Assembly: GCA_028280635.1 (NCBI GenBank)
Contig: JANQLM010000030.1
Location: forward strand, 1-34,567
Source of the DNA: Halieaceae bacterium
Lineage (GTDB): Bacteria > Pseudomonadota > Gammaproteobacteria > Pseudomonadales > Halieaceae
Direction: 5' to 3'
DNA length: 34,567 bases
The notes beneath the pieces are model-generated. The model saw nothing but the letters and a program-made list of their open reading frames with translations, had not been told where the DNA came from and ran no database searches. Of this stretch, positions 16,242 through 24,773 are shown one piece after another (the first letter of the stretch is position 1; every line of letters starts with the position of its first letter). A program made the translations under genes and the position numbers.

Positions 16242-19076
16242 ATGGATAAGGATTCACGCCATCGATGGAGATGCAGGCAGCGCCTGATTCTCCCCTTCGC
16301 CCTGACGGCGCTGGCCACGGCCTGCACCGACGGCGGCGGTGATTCCATCACCCTAACCACCGATGAACAGGGTGTCGATCCCACTGTTCTCGAAGTGCCC
16401 GTCGCCTACATCCGCCGCCCGCTGCCCGAGTCTCCACCCGATCTCCGCGACCCGCTCGACTTCAATCCGGGCGCGCGCCTGCTGGTCAAGGATCGCTCCG
16501 CCGTCAACGCTGAAGAAGTCGACATTACCGACAGGATGCTCGCCATCGCCGCGGTGGAAGAGGACACCCCGGCGGAGGAATTGGCCATCGACATCAAGGG
16601 CGTGGAAGCGTCGTATGACGACAAGCAGCTGGTGTTCGCCGCCCGCATTGTGCCGGAGCCGGTGGATGCCAATCTGGAGAACACCACCTGGAACCTGTGG
16701 TTTCTCGACATGGAAACCCTGGAACCCAGCTACGTCATCCCCTCGCGCCTGAAACGCAATGACGGCTTCGAGGCGGGCGGTGGTCAGGATATCGACCCCC
16801 ATTTCCTGCCGGATGATCGCATCGTTTTCTCCTCGACCCGCCAGGTGGCGGAACAGGCTCGCCAGTTGAACGAGTCGCGGGCGCAGATCTTCGCCGCGCT
16901 CACCGAGGACGGCGACGACCCGGCGGCGCTACTGCACATCTACGACCCCCAGGGGCGCGACGCCGAGTTTGTGCAGATTTCCTTCAACCGCAGTCACGAC
17001 CTGGACCCGACGGTGATGTCCGACGGGCGCATCCTGTTCAGCCGTTGGAACAACACGGTGGGCGATCACATCAGCCTGTACACCATTGCGCCGTCAGGCA
17101 TTGGCCTGTCGCCGCTGTACGGTCTCGATTCACAGGACAGTGGCACCGAGGGGAGCCCGGTGGAGTACTCTCAACCGCGCGAACTGGACGACGGTCGCAT
17201 TGTCAGCCTGCTGAAGCCCTTCGCCTCGGAAACCCTCGGCGGCGCAATACACATCATCGATGCGGAGAACTTTGCCTCCGCCAACCAGCCCACGCCCCAG
17301 GCCGCCGGTGCGGCGGGCAGTGGCCAGGAACCACTGACCGAGACCGAGGTACGCACCGACGGTTTGCTGTCTCGCGGCGGCCAGTTCGGCAGTGTTTACC
17401 CGCTGCGGGACGGCACCGAGCGCCTGTTCGTGACCTGGAGCGAATGCCGGCAGATCGAGGTGCCCGACCCCGAGGAGGGAGAGGTGGAAACGCCTCCGCC
17501 CGAGGATGACGCTGCAGAGCCAGGACGCCTGATCCCCTGCACCCTGGGCGACGAAAACGACCTGCCCGCAGAGCCCCTGTATGGCGCCTGGGTTTACGAC
17601 ACCCTGGCGGACACCCAGCGACCGGTGGTGTTGGCCGAGGAAGGTTTCTGGATCAGCGAAATCATCGCCGCGGAGCGACGGGATTTTCCCAGCCTGGTGC
17701 CGCTGCCCGCCAACTTCAACGCCGAGCTGGCGCTCAAGAACCAGGGTCAGCTGATGATCGACAGCGTCTACGATATCGACGGCGTCGACGACTCTCCCGC
17801 GGGTATTGCCAACCACCGGCGGCCCGCCACCGACGCATTTATACAGCGGCCGGCGCGCTTCCTGCGCCTGTTCCTGCCCGTGCTGCTGCCGGATGACGAC
17901 GTCTTCGATGTGCCGCGCTTCGCATTTGGCGTGAGCGCCGGCAATGGTTTCCGGGAGATCATCGGCTACGTCCCAGTGGAGCCGGATGGTTCCGTGGTTG
18001 CCACCGTGCCCGCCAATCGCGCCTTCAGCTTCAGCATTCTCGATGAGGATGGACGCCGCATCGGCGGCCGCCATGACTACTGGCTGCAGCTAGGTGCCGG
18101 TGAAGTGCTGCGCTGCACCGGCTGCCATGAGCCTGGCAGCGACGCGCCCCACGGCCGGCTGGATGCACAGCCGGCGAGCGCCAACCCTGGGGCGGTGGAC
18201 GTGGCCGGCGGCGGCCTGGGCTTCCCCGACACTGACGTCGACCGGTTATTCGCCACCGAGCCCGGCATTTCCATGGCGGCCACCTGGGACTTCCACCGCC
18301 CGCTGGGCAACGAAACCGCGGCGGCCAGGGAACCACTGCTGGCCCCCAACTACGTGGATGAGTGGACAGCGCCGACTCTGCCGCCGGAGAGCCCTATCGC
18401 AGACCGCGACTATGACCCGAACTGGGAAGGTGTGCCCGACGAGTACCCGATCGTGGTCAATAACCTCGACCCGGACGCACCGGATCGTATCGTCATTAAC
18501 TACGAAGACCATATCCAGCCGATCTGGGAACGCACGCGCACCGAAGTGGCTGACGCGGATGGCAACCTCTTCAACAGCTGCCTGGGCTGCCACAACAGCC
18601 AGTCCGACATGGTGGTGCCGGCGGGGCAGCTCGATCTCGAGGCAGTAGCCTCGGACATCGACCCGGAGCACCTGCGCTCCTATCGCGAGTTGCTCAGTGG
18701 CGATGTTGAACAGTGGATCGACAACGCCGGCAATGTGTCAGACCGCCAGCGCCTGTGCACAGAAATCGACGAGGAAGGCAATGTGTTGACCTTCACAGAA
18801 ACCGTGGGCGTGGGCTCCGCCATGCGCGCCGGTCGAGCCAATAGCAGCGGCCGGTTCTTCAACTGCTTCGAGGGCGGTAGCTGCGGGCTCGGCCCGGCCC
18901 CGGCCCTGCCGGACAACTGCACCGAAGATGGCGGCGTACCGGTACCGCGCACCCAGAACACCATCGACCACCGGGGCATGTTGAGCCCGGCGGAACTGCG
19001 CCTGATCAGCGAATGGCTGGATATCGGCGCCCAGTACTACAACAACCCCTTCGACGGGCGATTGGTGGACGACTAG
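16242..19076 (+). CDS. HzsA-like lipoprotein with two c-type heme motifs
   Basis: The frame is open from 16044, but I choose the ATG at 16242 because it gives a lipoprotein-like signal (ILPFALTALATAC) and the upstream part has no signal. The ribosome site is weak. The 944-aa product has WD40/PD40-like beta-propeller segments (about 140-460, such as DPHFLPDDRIVFSSTRQVAE and DPTVMSDGRILFSRWNN). C625TGCH629 follows HDYWLQLGAGEVLR, as in the middle region of hydrazine synthase alpha-subunit-related proteins. A second motif is C780LGCH784. The family name does not imply hydrazine synthesis: the anammox partners are absent here, and many non-anammox bacteria have HzsA-related proteins. It should be an envelope redox protein, first in its operon and divergent from the cytochrome operon. 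Confidence 0.8.
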   Translation: MDKDSRHRWRCRQRLILPFALTALATACTDGGGDSITLTTDEQGVDPTVLEVPVAYIRRPLPESPPDLRDPLDFNPGARLLVKDRSAVNAEEVDITDRMLAIAAVEEDTPAEELAIDIKGVEASYDDKQLVFAARIVPEPVDANLENTTWNLWFLDMETLEPSYVIPSRLKRNDGFEAGGGQDIDPHFLPDDRIVFSSTRQVAEQARQLNESRAQIFAALTEDGDDPAALLHIYDPQGRDAEFVQISFNRSHDLDPTVMSDGRILFSRWNNTVGDHISLYTIAPSGIGLSPLYGLDSQDSGTEGSPVEYSQPRELDDGRIVSLLKPFASETLGGAIHIIDAENFASANQPTPQAAGAAGSGQEPLTETEVRTDGLLSRGGQFGSVYPLRDGTERLFVTWSECRQIEVPDPEEGEVETPPPEDDAAEPGRLIPCTLGDENDLPAEPLYGAWVYDTLADTQRPVVLAEEGFWISEIIAAERRDFPSLVPLPANFNAELALKNQGQLMIDSVYDIDGVDDSPAGIANHRRPATDAFIQRPARFLRLFLPVLLPDDDVFDVPRFAFGVSAGNGFREIIGYVPVEPDGSVVATVPANRAFSFSILDEDGRRIGGRHDYWLQLGAGEVLRCTGCHEPGSDAPHGRLDAQPASANPGAVDVAGGGLGFPDTDVDRLFATEPGISMAATWDFHRPLGNETAAAREPLLAPNYVDEWTAPTLPPESPIADRDYDPNWEGVPDEYPIVVNNLDPDAPDRIVINYEDHIQPIWERTRTEVADADGNLFNSCLGCHNSQSDMVVPAGQLDLEAVASDIDPEHLRSYRELLSGDVEQWIDNAGNVSDRQRLCTEIDEEGNVLTFTETVGVGSAMRAGRANSSGRFFNCFEGGSCGLGPAPALPDNCTEDGGVPVPRTQNTIDHRGMLSPAELRLISEWLDIGAQYYNNPFDGRLVDD

Positions 19077-19811
19077 ATGCGCTTCCTTCTCACCCCCCTC
19101 CTCGTCCTGCTGCTCTCCAGTCAGTCACTGGCGGAGCAGGAGTACCTGCAAAGCACGGTTGTTGAAGCCTTTATCGAAATGCGCACGGCCCCCGGGCGCG
19201 GCTATCCCGTATTTTACGTGGCCGAGCGTGGCGAATTGATCACCTTGCTCAAACGCAAGACCGACTGGATCAAGCTGCGCAACTACCGCGGCGTCGAGGG
19301 CTGGGCTCATATCGACGATATCGGCCGCACCGTCGATGCCGCCGGCGACGCGCTGGCCTTCAAGGCGCCGGATCTGGAGAGCTTTTACAACCGCCGCTGG
19401 GAAGCCGGACTGATGGCCGGGGACTTCGAAGACACGGATGCAGTCACCGTCTACGGCGGCTGGCACTTCACCCGAAACCTGTCGATCGAGGCTCACTACA
19501 CCGAGAACTTTGGGGATTTTTCCGACGGCCGCCAGGGCACCGTGAACCTGGTGCACCAGATGTTCCCGGAGTGGCGCTACTCGCCTTTCGTCACCATCGG
19601 CGGCGGCGTTCGCGAGACCAGCCCCCGCTCCACCCTGGTGGAAACCAGCGACCGCACCGACAACGTGGCCAGCGTGGGCGCCGGCGTGCGGGTCTACCTG
19701 ACCCGCCGGCTGATGCTGCGCTTCCAGTACAAGAACACCGTGGTTATGACCGACCGCGACGACGACGAGGAGATCAACGAATGGCAACTTGGCATCAGCG
19801 CGTTCTACTAG
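19077..19811 (+). CDS. Outer-membrane beta-barrel protein with N-terminal SH3b domain
   Basis: This 244-aa product begins directly after the preceding stop (TAGATG), so translation is probably coupled. A signal peptide ([13 protein letters not shown]) is followed by a bacterial SH3 domain at about residues 25-85 ([20 protein letters not shown], then the [14 protein letters not shown] ending). Residues about 100-244 are alternating beta-strands ending in an aromatic C-terminus (GISAFY), fitting a small eight-stranded barrel of the myxobacterial OMP_myx_plus type. SH3b domains bind peptidoglycan or peptides, so this could anchor the wall to the outer membrane. Its 3' end overlaps the next barrel gene by 31 bp. 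Confidence 0.82.
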   Translation: MRFLLTPLLVLLLSSQSLAEQEYLQSTVVEAFIEMRTAPGRGYPVFYVAERGELITLLKRKTDWIKLRNYRGVEGWAHIDDIGRTVDAAGDALAFKAPDLESFYNRRWEAGLMAGDFEDTDAVTVYGGWHFTRNLSIEAHYTENFGDFSDGRQGTVNLVHQMFPEWRYSPFVTIGGGVRETSPRSTLVETSDRTDNVASVGAGVRVYLTRRLMLRFQYKNTVVMTDRDDDEEINEWQLGISAFY

Positions 19812-20413
19812 CGGCTGCGCTGGCCGGGACCTCCCTGGCGAGCTTCGCCGAGGATGTGGACCCGGTCATCCTGCCGGAGGTTGAGCGCCGTGAAATCACC
19901 CCCGCCGCCATCGACTCGGAGGACTTCGAGGTAGGCGCCTTTGCCGGCATCCTGTCCATCGAAGATTTCTCGAGCGAGGTGGTCTACGGCGTCCGCGGCG
20001 CCTGGCATGTGACCGAAGACTTCTTCTTCGAAGCCAGCTACGGCACCTCCGAGGGCGACCTCACCAGCTACGAAAAACTGTCCGGAGGCGCACCGCTGTT
20101 CGACGACGCCGACCGCGACTACACCTATTACAACCTGGCGGTGGGCTGGAACATCATGCCCGGTGAGATTTTCCTGTGGGATGACATTGCCCTCAAGTCC
20201 GACCTGTACCTGATCGGCGGCGCCGGCAGCACCGACTTCCTCGGCGACAACTGGTTCACCGCCACCATCGGCATAGGTTACCGGGTGCTGCTCAACGACA
20301 GCTTCGCCTGGCGTATCGATGTGCGCGACCACATCTACGACCGCGATGCCTTCGGCACCGATGAGACCGTCAACAACATCGAATGGTCCACCGGCCTGAC
20401 ATTTTTCTTCTGA
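19781..20413 (+). CDS. Outer-membrane beta-barrel protein (OMP_myx_plus-like)
   Basis: I place the start at the ATG at 19781, inside the end of the preceding gene, because GAGGAG lies eight bases before it and a signal peptide follows ([18 protein letters not shown]). The open frame begins earlier but without a signal. The 210-aa product is rich in alternating strands ([37 protein letters not shown]) and ends with LTFFF, a good BAM-type C-terminal aromatic. The mature length of about 185 residues suits an eight-stranded barrel. Paired with the neighbouring SH3b-barrel, it resembles the two-OMP arrangement of Glt-type systems. No channel function is shown. Confidence 0.85.
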   Translation: MATWHQRVLLAAALAGTSLASFAEDVDPVILPEVERREITPAAIDSEDFEVGAFAGILSIEDFSSEVVYGVRGAWHVTEDFFFEASYGTSEGDLTSYEKLSGGAPLFDDADRDYTYYNLAVGWNIMPGEIFLWDDIALKSDLYLIGGAGSTDFLGDNWFTATIGIGYRVLLNDSFAWRIDVRDHIYDRDAFGTDETVNNIEWSTGLTFFF

Positions 20414-20455
20414 GAACCATATACGTTCAGAACATGGAGTGAAGGGGAAAACACA

Positions 20456-20941
20456 ATGAAAAAAATCATCGCCTGCCTGCTGCTGGTTGCCGCAGTTCCG
20501 ATGGCCTACGCCCTGACGGCATCAGGCCCCGCCGCCAACTTCACGCTAAAGGATGCCGACGGCAACAACGTGCGCCTGAGTGAATACCGCGGCCAGGTCG
20601 TGTTGATCAATTTCTGGGCCTCCTGGTGCGGACCCTGCCGACAGGAATTCCCGCTGCTGGACGAGCTGCACCAGAAGTACCAGCCCATGGGCTTCACGGT
20701 ATTCGGCGTGAACGTTGAGCAGGAGCGGGAGCTGGCAGACAAGGTGCTTCGGGAGATTCCGGTGACCTTTCCGATCCTGTTCGATGACCAGAACCAGGTC
20801 AGCGAGGAGTATGACGTGGATGCCATGCCGGCCACCGTGCTGGTAGACCGCAGCGGCGAGATTCGCTTTATGCACCGCGGCTACAAGCCCGGCTACGAGG
20901 ACCTGTACGAGAAACAGGTTCGCGCGCTGATCCGGGAGTAA
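20456..20941 (+). CDS. TlpA/ResA-like thioredoxin-fold protein
   Basis: This 161-aa exported protein has a signal peptide (LLLVAAVPMAYA) and one thioredoxin domain. The active site is WCGPC (in FWASWCGPCRQEFPLLDEL, about residues 58-62) and the cis-Pro loop is near DAMPATVL. A GAAGGGG ribosome site precedes the ATG. In the periplasm such proteins reduce disulfides, often in apocytochromes or metal-binding lipoproteins. In this operon the likely clients are the CxxCH proteins and the Cys-tailed DUF4266 lipoprotein encoded 4 bp later. It is a stand-alone domain, without the membrane anchor seen in DsbE/CcmG. Confidence 0.93.
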   Translation: MKKIIACLLLVAAVPMAYALTASGPAANFTLKDADGNNVRLSEYRGQVVLINFWASWCGPCRQEFPLLDELHQKYQPMGFTVFGVNVEQERELADKVLREIPVTFPILFDDQNQVSEEYDVDAMPATVLVDRSGEIRFMHRGYKPGYEDLYEKQVRALIRE

Positions 20942-20945
20942 GCAC

Positions 20946-21191
20946 ATGAAGCAGATTGCCATTCGACTGATGCTGGCTACTGCCACGCTTGGGCTGGGCG
21001 CCTGCTCCAGCGTCGCCAGCCTGCAACCCGAGCCCTGGGTAAAACCCTACGAGCGCCATCTGCTGGCGGACCCGATCATGCGCTTCGATCGCGACCCGAT
21101 TGCCAGCGCTTACCTGCACCACGTCTACGAATCCCGCGAAGGCGCCAGGGGAGCGTTGGGCAGCGGCGGAGGCGGCTGTGGCTGTAACTAG
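20946..21191 (+). CDS. DUF4266 small lipoprotein
   Basis: This 81-aa lipoprotein (signal LATATLGLGAC, Cys20) carries a compact conserved segment: PEPWVKPYERHLLADPIMRF, then PIASAYLHHVYESREGARGA. It ends in a Gly-rich tail GGGGCGCN with Cys78 and Cys80. This is the pattern of DUF4266 proteins, which often sit beside TlpA-like thioredoxins and DUF3570 proteins, as here. The Cys-X-Cys tail and the His pair (residues 58-59) suggest metal binding or a redox site, but the family's function is unknown. The gene starts 4 bp after the thioredoxin gene and 55 bp before the DUF3570 gene. Confidence 0.88.
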   Translation: MKQIAIRLMLATATLGLGACSSVASLQPEPWVKPYERHLLADPIMRFDRDPIASAYLHHVYESREGARGALGSGGGGCGCN

Positions 21192-21246
21192 CCCTCGTTC
21201 CAAGCTTCCCCAGGCGGCGCGGTACGGCGTTGAAGAGGCGCGCGCA

Positions 21247-22464
21247 ATGCTCATTTACTGGCGTGTAAACTCCGCTTGCGCGCCCCTCTTCGCCTTGCCT
21301 CGCACTCACCTGGGAAACCTTCAGGTTTGTATTGCACTTCAGTTTTTGCTGCTCCTGCTGCCCATGGCCGCGGGGGCGGTCACGCTGCCGGAGGAACGGG
21401 CGGATGCGCTCTACCACCGCTACGAGGGCGACAATGTCACCATCGACGGCCCCTCTCTGCTGGTGCGCAAGAACTTCAAGGAAACCGTGTCGATCTCCGG
21501 CAACTTCTATGTGGACAATGTGTCCAGCGCTTCCATCGACGTGGTCACCTCCGGCGCCAGCGAGTACAGCGAGCGCCGCGAGGAAGTGAGCATCAGCGGT
21601 GAATACCTGTACGGCAAGAGCATCTTCAGCGCCGGCTACACCAACAGCGATGAAAGTGACTACACGGCAGATACCTACTACTTCTCCGCCAGCCAGGATT
21701 TCTTCGGCGACCTTACCAATATTACCTTCGGCTATGCCCGCGGTGACGACGAAGTGCGCCAGAACGGCAATGACGATTTCCTGGAGGAGATCGAGCGCAA
21801 CGCCTACCGGGTGGGCATCAGCCAGGTGCTGAGCCCGCGACTACTGATGGCATTCAATTACGAGGCCATCACCGATGAGGGCTACCTGAACAACCCCTAC
21901 CGGGTGTATCGCTACCTGAGTGACCCGCTGGACCCCAGCGCCGGCTACCAGCAGGCCACCGAGGTTTACCCGGACACGCGCACCAGTGACGCCGCCGGCA
22001 TCAAGTTTCTCTACCACATGCCCTGGCGCGGCTCACTGGGCACCGGTTATCGCTACTTCACCGACGACTGGGGCATCGACGCCCATACCGCGGAAATTGG
22101 TTATACCCATGCCTTTGGCAGCCACTGGATAGCCGAAGCGAAATACCGCTACTACGAACAGGGTGCCGCAGACTTCTACGGCGACCTGTTCCAGTTCGCT
22201 TCTCAGGATGAGAAAGACTTCCGGGCCAGGGATAAGGAACTTAGCGACATGAGTAGCCAGACCGTATCGCTGTACGTGAGCTACGAACGCAAGATCGGCT
22301 TCGGCCCCCTCGACAAGCTGGGACTGAGCCTGCAGTACGACTACATCATGCTCGACTACGACAATTTCTCAGACCTGAGGGATACCGAGGCGCTGCCCGG
22401 GGAAGAGCGGCTGTTCGACATGAACGCCAGCGTCATCAAGGCGCTGTTCACAATCTGGTACTAG
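21247..22464 (+). CDS. DUF3570 outer-membrane protein
   Basis: The open frame begins inside the preceding gene; I place the start at the ATG at 21247, six bases after an AAGAGG site, although the first ~30 residues before the hydrophobic signal core are unusually long. The mature protein starts near AGAVTLPEERADALYHRYEG and is made of alternating strands (VDNVSSASIDVVTSGASEYS, YTHAFGSHWIAEAKYRYYEQ). It ends in an aromatic (LFTIWY), fitting a large outer-membrane beta-barrel of the DUF3570 family. At D98-S105 it has DVVTSGAS, which resembles a flavinylation site (see findings). Its TAG stop overlaps the stop of the convergent methyltransferase gene. It is the last gene of the plus-strand operon. 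Confidence 0.87.
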   Translation: MLIYWRVNSACAPLFALPRTHLGNLQVCIALQFLLLLLPMAAGAVTLPEERADALYHRYEGDNVTIDGPSLLVRKNFKETVSISGNFYVDNVSSASIDVVTSGASEYSERREEVSISGEYLYGKSIFSAGYTNSDESDYTADTYYFSASQDFFGDLTNITFGYARGDDEVRQNGNDDFLEEIERNAYRVGISQVLSPRLLMAFNYEAITDEGYLNNPYRVYRYLSDPLDPSAGYQQATEVYPDTRTSDAAGIKFLYHMPWRGSLGTGYRYFTDDWGIDAHTAEIGYTHAFGSHWIAEAKYRYYEQGAADFYGDLFQFASQDEKDFRARDKELSDMSSQTVSLYVSYERKIGFGPLDKLGLSLQYDYIMLDYDNFSDLRDTEALPGEERLFDMNASVIKALFTIWY

Positions 22465-23243
22465 GGGGCGGCTCGGGACCGCCGCCCCCGCAGGTAGCCC
22501 TGCTTCATCTCACCGCCGTCGATCACCACCAGCATGGCGCGCCAGTTCTCCACAAAGTGGTCGGCGTCATCCCGACCGAGGGCGTCAACCAGCGGCTGGT
22601 AGAGTTCACCACGCAGCGAGTCGTATTCACGCCGGCCCTCAGCCCGGTACCAGTCGGTGGCATCCTCACTGGAGACTTCCACGAAGCCGGCCTGCGCCAG
22701 CAACGCCTCGTACTGTTGAAAGGTGCGCATGGCATAGGTGAGGCCTTCCATCTCAAACCAGTAGTGCATTGCCTGCGAGTACGGCTGATCGGTACGCAGC
22801 CACTCATAGCAGGAAAACCAGCCGCCGGGGCGCAATACCCGCAGAAATTCGCTGAACAGCGCCGCCACATCTTCGGTCTGGGTCACTGCGCCCGAACTCA
22901 CCACCACATCGAACTCGCCGTCCGCAAACGGCAGGGCGCCGGGCTCGACCACCTGGAAGCGGCAGTGATCCGCCAGCCCGCGGTCCATCGCAGATTGCGC
23001 GGCCCGTGCGACCAAAGGCGCCTCGAGATCAACACCGGTCACCCGGGCACCGTGCTGACTCGCCATTTCCATGGCGGGTCCACCGATGCCGCAGCCCACG
23101 TCGAGAATGCGTTTCCCCCGGGTGTCGATTCCGGCCAGGATACGCTCGACGTTGCCGGGGCCGCCGGGGGCCATGTAGCCTTCACCCCAGATCAGCTCCA
23201 GCATCTGCACCATGTTGTGATCGTACTCGGCCTCGTGTGACAC
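22461..23243 (-). CDS. SAM-dependent class I methyltransferase
   Basis: I place the start at a GTG (23241-23243) because AAGGAG lies six bases before it; an ATG 15 codons further up has no site. The 260-aa product has the Rossmann-type methyltransferase fold. Motif I is ILDVGCGIGGPAMEMA (about residues 45-60), the acidic ribose-binding end of strand 2 is GVDLEAP, and motif IV is DVVVSSGAVTQTEDV followed by LRVLRPGGWFSCYEW. The overall pattern recalls small-molecule N- or C-methyltransferases (sarcosine, phosphoethanolamine or sterol/tocopherol types). The substrate is unknown. It is convergent with the DUF3570 gene, sharing the CTAG at 22461-22464, and divergent from the M20 peptidase gene. 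Confidence 0.9.
   Translation of the reverse strand: MSHEAEYDHNMVQMLELIWGEGYMAPGGPGNVERILAGIDTRGKRILDVGCGIGGPAMEMASQHGARVTGVDLEAPLVARAAQSAMDRGLADHCRFQVVEPGALPFADGEFDVVVSSGAVTQTEDVAALFSEFLRVLRPGGWFSCYEWLRTDQPYSQAMHYWFEMEGLTYAMRTFQQYEALLAQAGFVEVSSEDATDWYRAEGRREYDSLRGELYQPLVDALGRDDADHFVENWRAMLVVIDGGEMKQGYLRGRRSRAAP
22464..22489. terminator. Hairpin in the overlap of two convergent genes
   Basis: GGGGGCGGC (22464-22472) pairs fully with GCCGCCCCC (22481-22489) across an 8-base loop. It starts on the last base of the DUF3570 stop and lies inside the coding end of the methyltransferase gene. There is no T run, so it is only a candidate bidirectional terminator or mRNA-end hairpin. Confidence 0.4.
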
Positions 23244-23366
23244 GGGGGCTCCTTGTCGGTCGTGTTGTCTGGCCGAGGTTGACCGCAAGTCGCCCGCAAG
23301 GCAAGACAGCGACCCAGCAGACTGGCTACACTCAGCGGTTCATTTCCACAGGACAGGGATGGCCTC

Positions 23367-24770
23367 ATGAGATTCATTCAGGCAAGCCTCGGGCTGTTGC
23401 TGGCAACCTTGCTGTACGGCACGCACCTCGCCGCCGACGACAACTCTGATCACGCCGGCAGAGCGCTGGACATCTATACCAACATCATCGAGCGCGAGAC
23501 CTCGAAGAACCTGGGCAATGTACCCGGCATGGCCCGCTACCTCGCGGACCAATTCATAACGGGCGGTTTTGCCGCCGAAGACGTCGAGGTCCTGCCGCAG
23601 GGTGAAACGGCTTCGCTGGTCGTCACCTACCACGGCGACGATTCCTCAGGCCTGAAGCCCATCGCTTTCCTCGGGCACATGGACGTGGTGGAGGCCTACG
23701 ATAAAGACTGGCAGCGCCCACCTTTTGAGCTGACCTGGGACGACGAGTACTTTTACGCCCGCGGCACCATCGACAACAAGTTCGGTATCGCCCAGTTGAC
23801 GGCGACTTTCATCCGTCTCAAGAAAGAGGGTTATGTTCCCAGCCGCGACCTGATCATTGCCTTCTCCGGCGATGAGGAAACCGGCATGCAAACCACGCGC
23901 ATGCTGGCCAAGCGGCCCGACATCCTGGCGGCGGAATTCGCGCTCAATTCCGATGCCGGCGGCGGCATCTTCAACGACGACAACCTGCCCATCGTGTATA
24001 CCATCCAGGCGGCAGAGAAAACCTACGCCACCTGGGAAGTCACGATTCGCAACCCGGGCGGCCACAGTTCCCGCCCGCGGGCCGACAACGCGATCTACGA
24101 GCTGTCCCAGCTCATCAAGAACATCGAGGCCTACCAGTTCCCGGTGCAGTGGACGGAGATGACCCTGCAGTTCTTCGAGCAGACCGGTGAGAACCTGGGT
24201 GGCGAGCTGGGCGAGGCGATGATTGCCTTCGCCAACAACCCCGGGGACCAGGCGGCTATCGATCGGCTGGCGAGGGAACCCGAGTACGTGGGCAGCACCC
24301 GCACCACCTGTGTGGTTACCATGCTGCAGGCGGGCCACGCGGAAAACGCCCTGCCCCAGTCAGCTACAGCGACCATCAACTGTCGGATATTCCCCGGTAC
24401 CCCGGTGGACACTGTCGCCGAGGTATTGGGCCGGGTGGGCGACAACCCGGAAGCGGAATGGGTGCTGCTGGGCGATCCCACCGAGAGCCCGGTGTCGCAA
24501 CTGCGCTCCGATGTAAAAGCCGCCGTCGCCAGGGCGGTGCACAGCCGCTACCCGGGCCTTGAGCTGATTACTTACATGGAGTCCGGCGGCACCGATGGCA
24601 TGCATTTCCGCAGCGCTGGCCTGCCGACCTGGGGGGTCGGCGGCATGTTCATCAACCCGCGCTTCATGTTTGCCCACGGCCTGAATGAGCGTGTGCCCAT
24701 CGATTCCTTTTACGGTGCCCTGGACCACTGGAGCATCATCATCAGGGAGCTGGCGGGTCCGGGGCAGTAG
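23367..24770 (+). CDS. Exported M20-family metallopeptidase
   Basis: This 467-aa protein has a signal peptide (LGLLLATLLYGTHLAAD) and a complete M20/M28-like dizinc site: H104 and the following Asp in GHMDVVEA, D136 in GTIDNK, E170 and E171 in GDEETG, D196 in NSDAGGG, and H437 in AHGLNER. The lid or dimerisation domain lies at about 220-340 (contains VTIRNPGGHSSRP). It should be a periplasmic zinc carboxypeptidase or dipeptidase. The best hits would be 'M20/M25/M40 family metallo-hydrolase'. It is followed 3 bp later by a YkgJ-type gene. Its upstream gap to the methyltransferase start is 123 bp, with no clear promoter box pair. Confidence 0.93.
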   Translation: MRFIQASLGLLLATLLYGTHLAADDNSDHAGRALDIYTNIIERETSKNLGNVPGMARYLADQFITGGFAAEDVEVLPQGETASLVVTYHGDDSSGLKPIAFLGHMDVVEAYDKDWQRPPFELTWDDEYFYARGTIDNKFGIAQLTATFIRLKKEGYVPSRDLIIAFSGDEETGMQTTRMLAKRPDILAAEFALNSDAGGGIFNDDNLPIVYTIQAAEKTYATWEVTIRNPGGHSSRPRADNAIYELSQLIKNIEAYQFPVQWTEMTLQFFEQTGENLGGELGEAMIAFANNPGDQAAIDRLAREPEYVGSTRTTCVVTMLQAGHAENALPQSATATINCRIFPGTPVDTVAEVLGRVGDNPEAEWVLLGDPTESPVSQLRSDVKAAVARAVHSRYPGLELITYMESGGTDGMHFRSAGLPTWGVGGMFINPRFMFAHGLNERVPIDSFYGALDHWSIIIRELAGPGQ

Positions 24771-24773
24771 ACC

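Noticed and set aside
16242-19076. Hydrazine synthesis as the function
   Set aside because: No partner subunits or other anammox genes are present; only domain-level resemblance can be supported.
1390-22464. Calling the cluster a gliding-motility system
   Set aside because: The shared parts (ExbB, ExbD, AgmX, TPR, barrels) also serve other tasks, and the cytochrome part has no counterpart in gliding machines.
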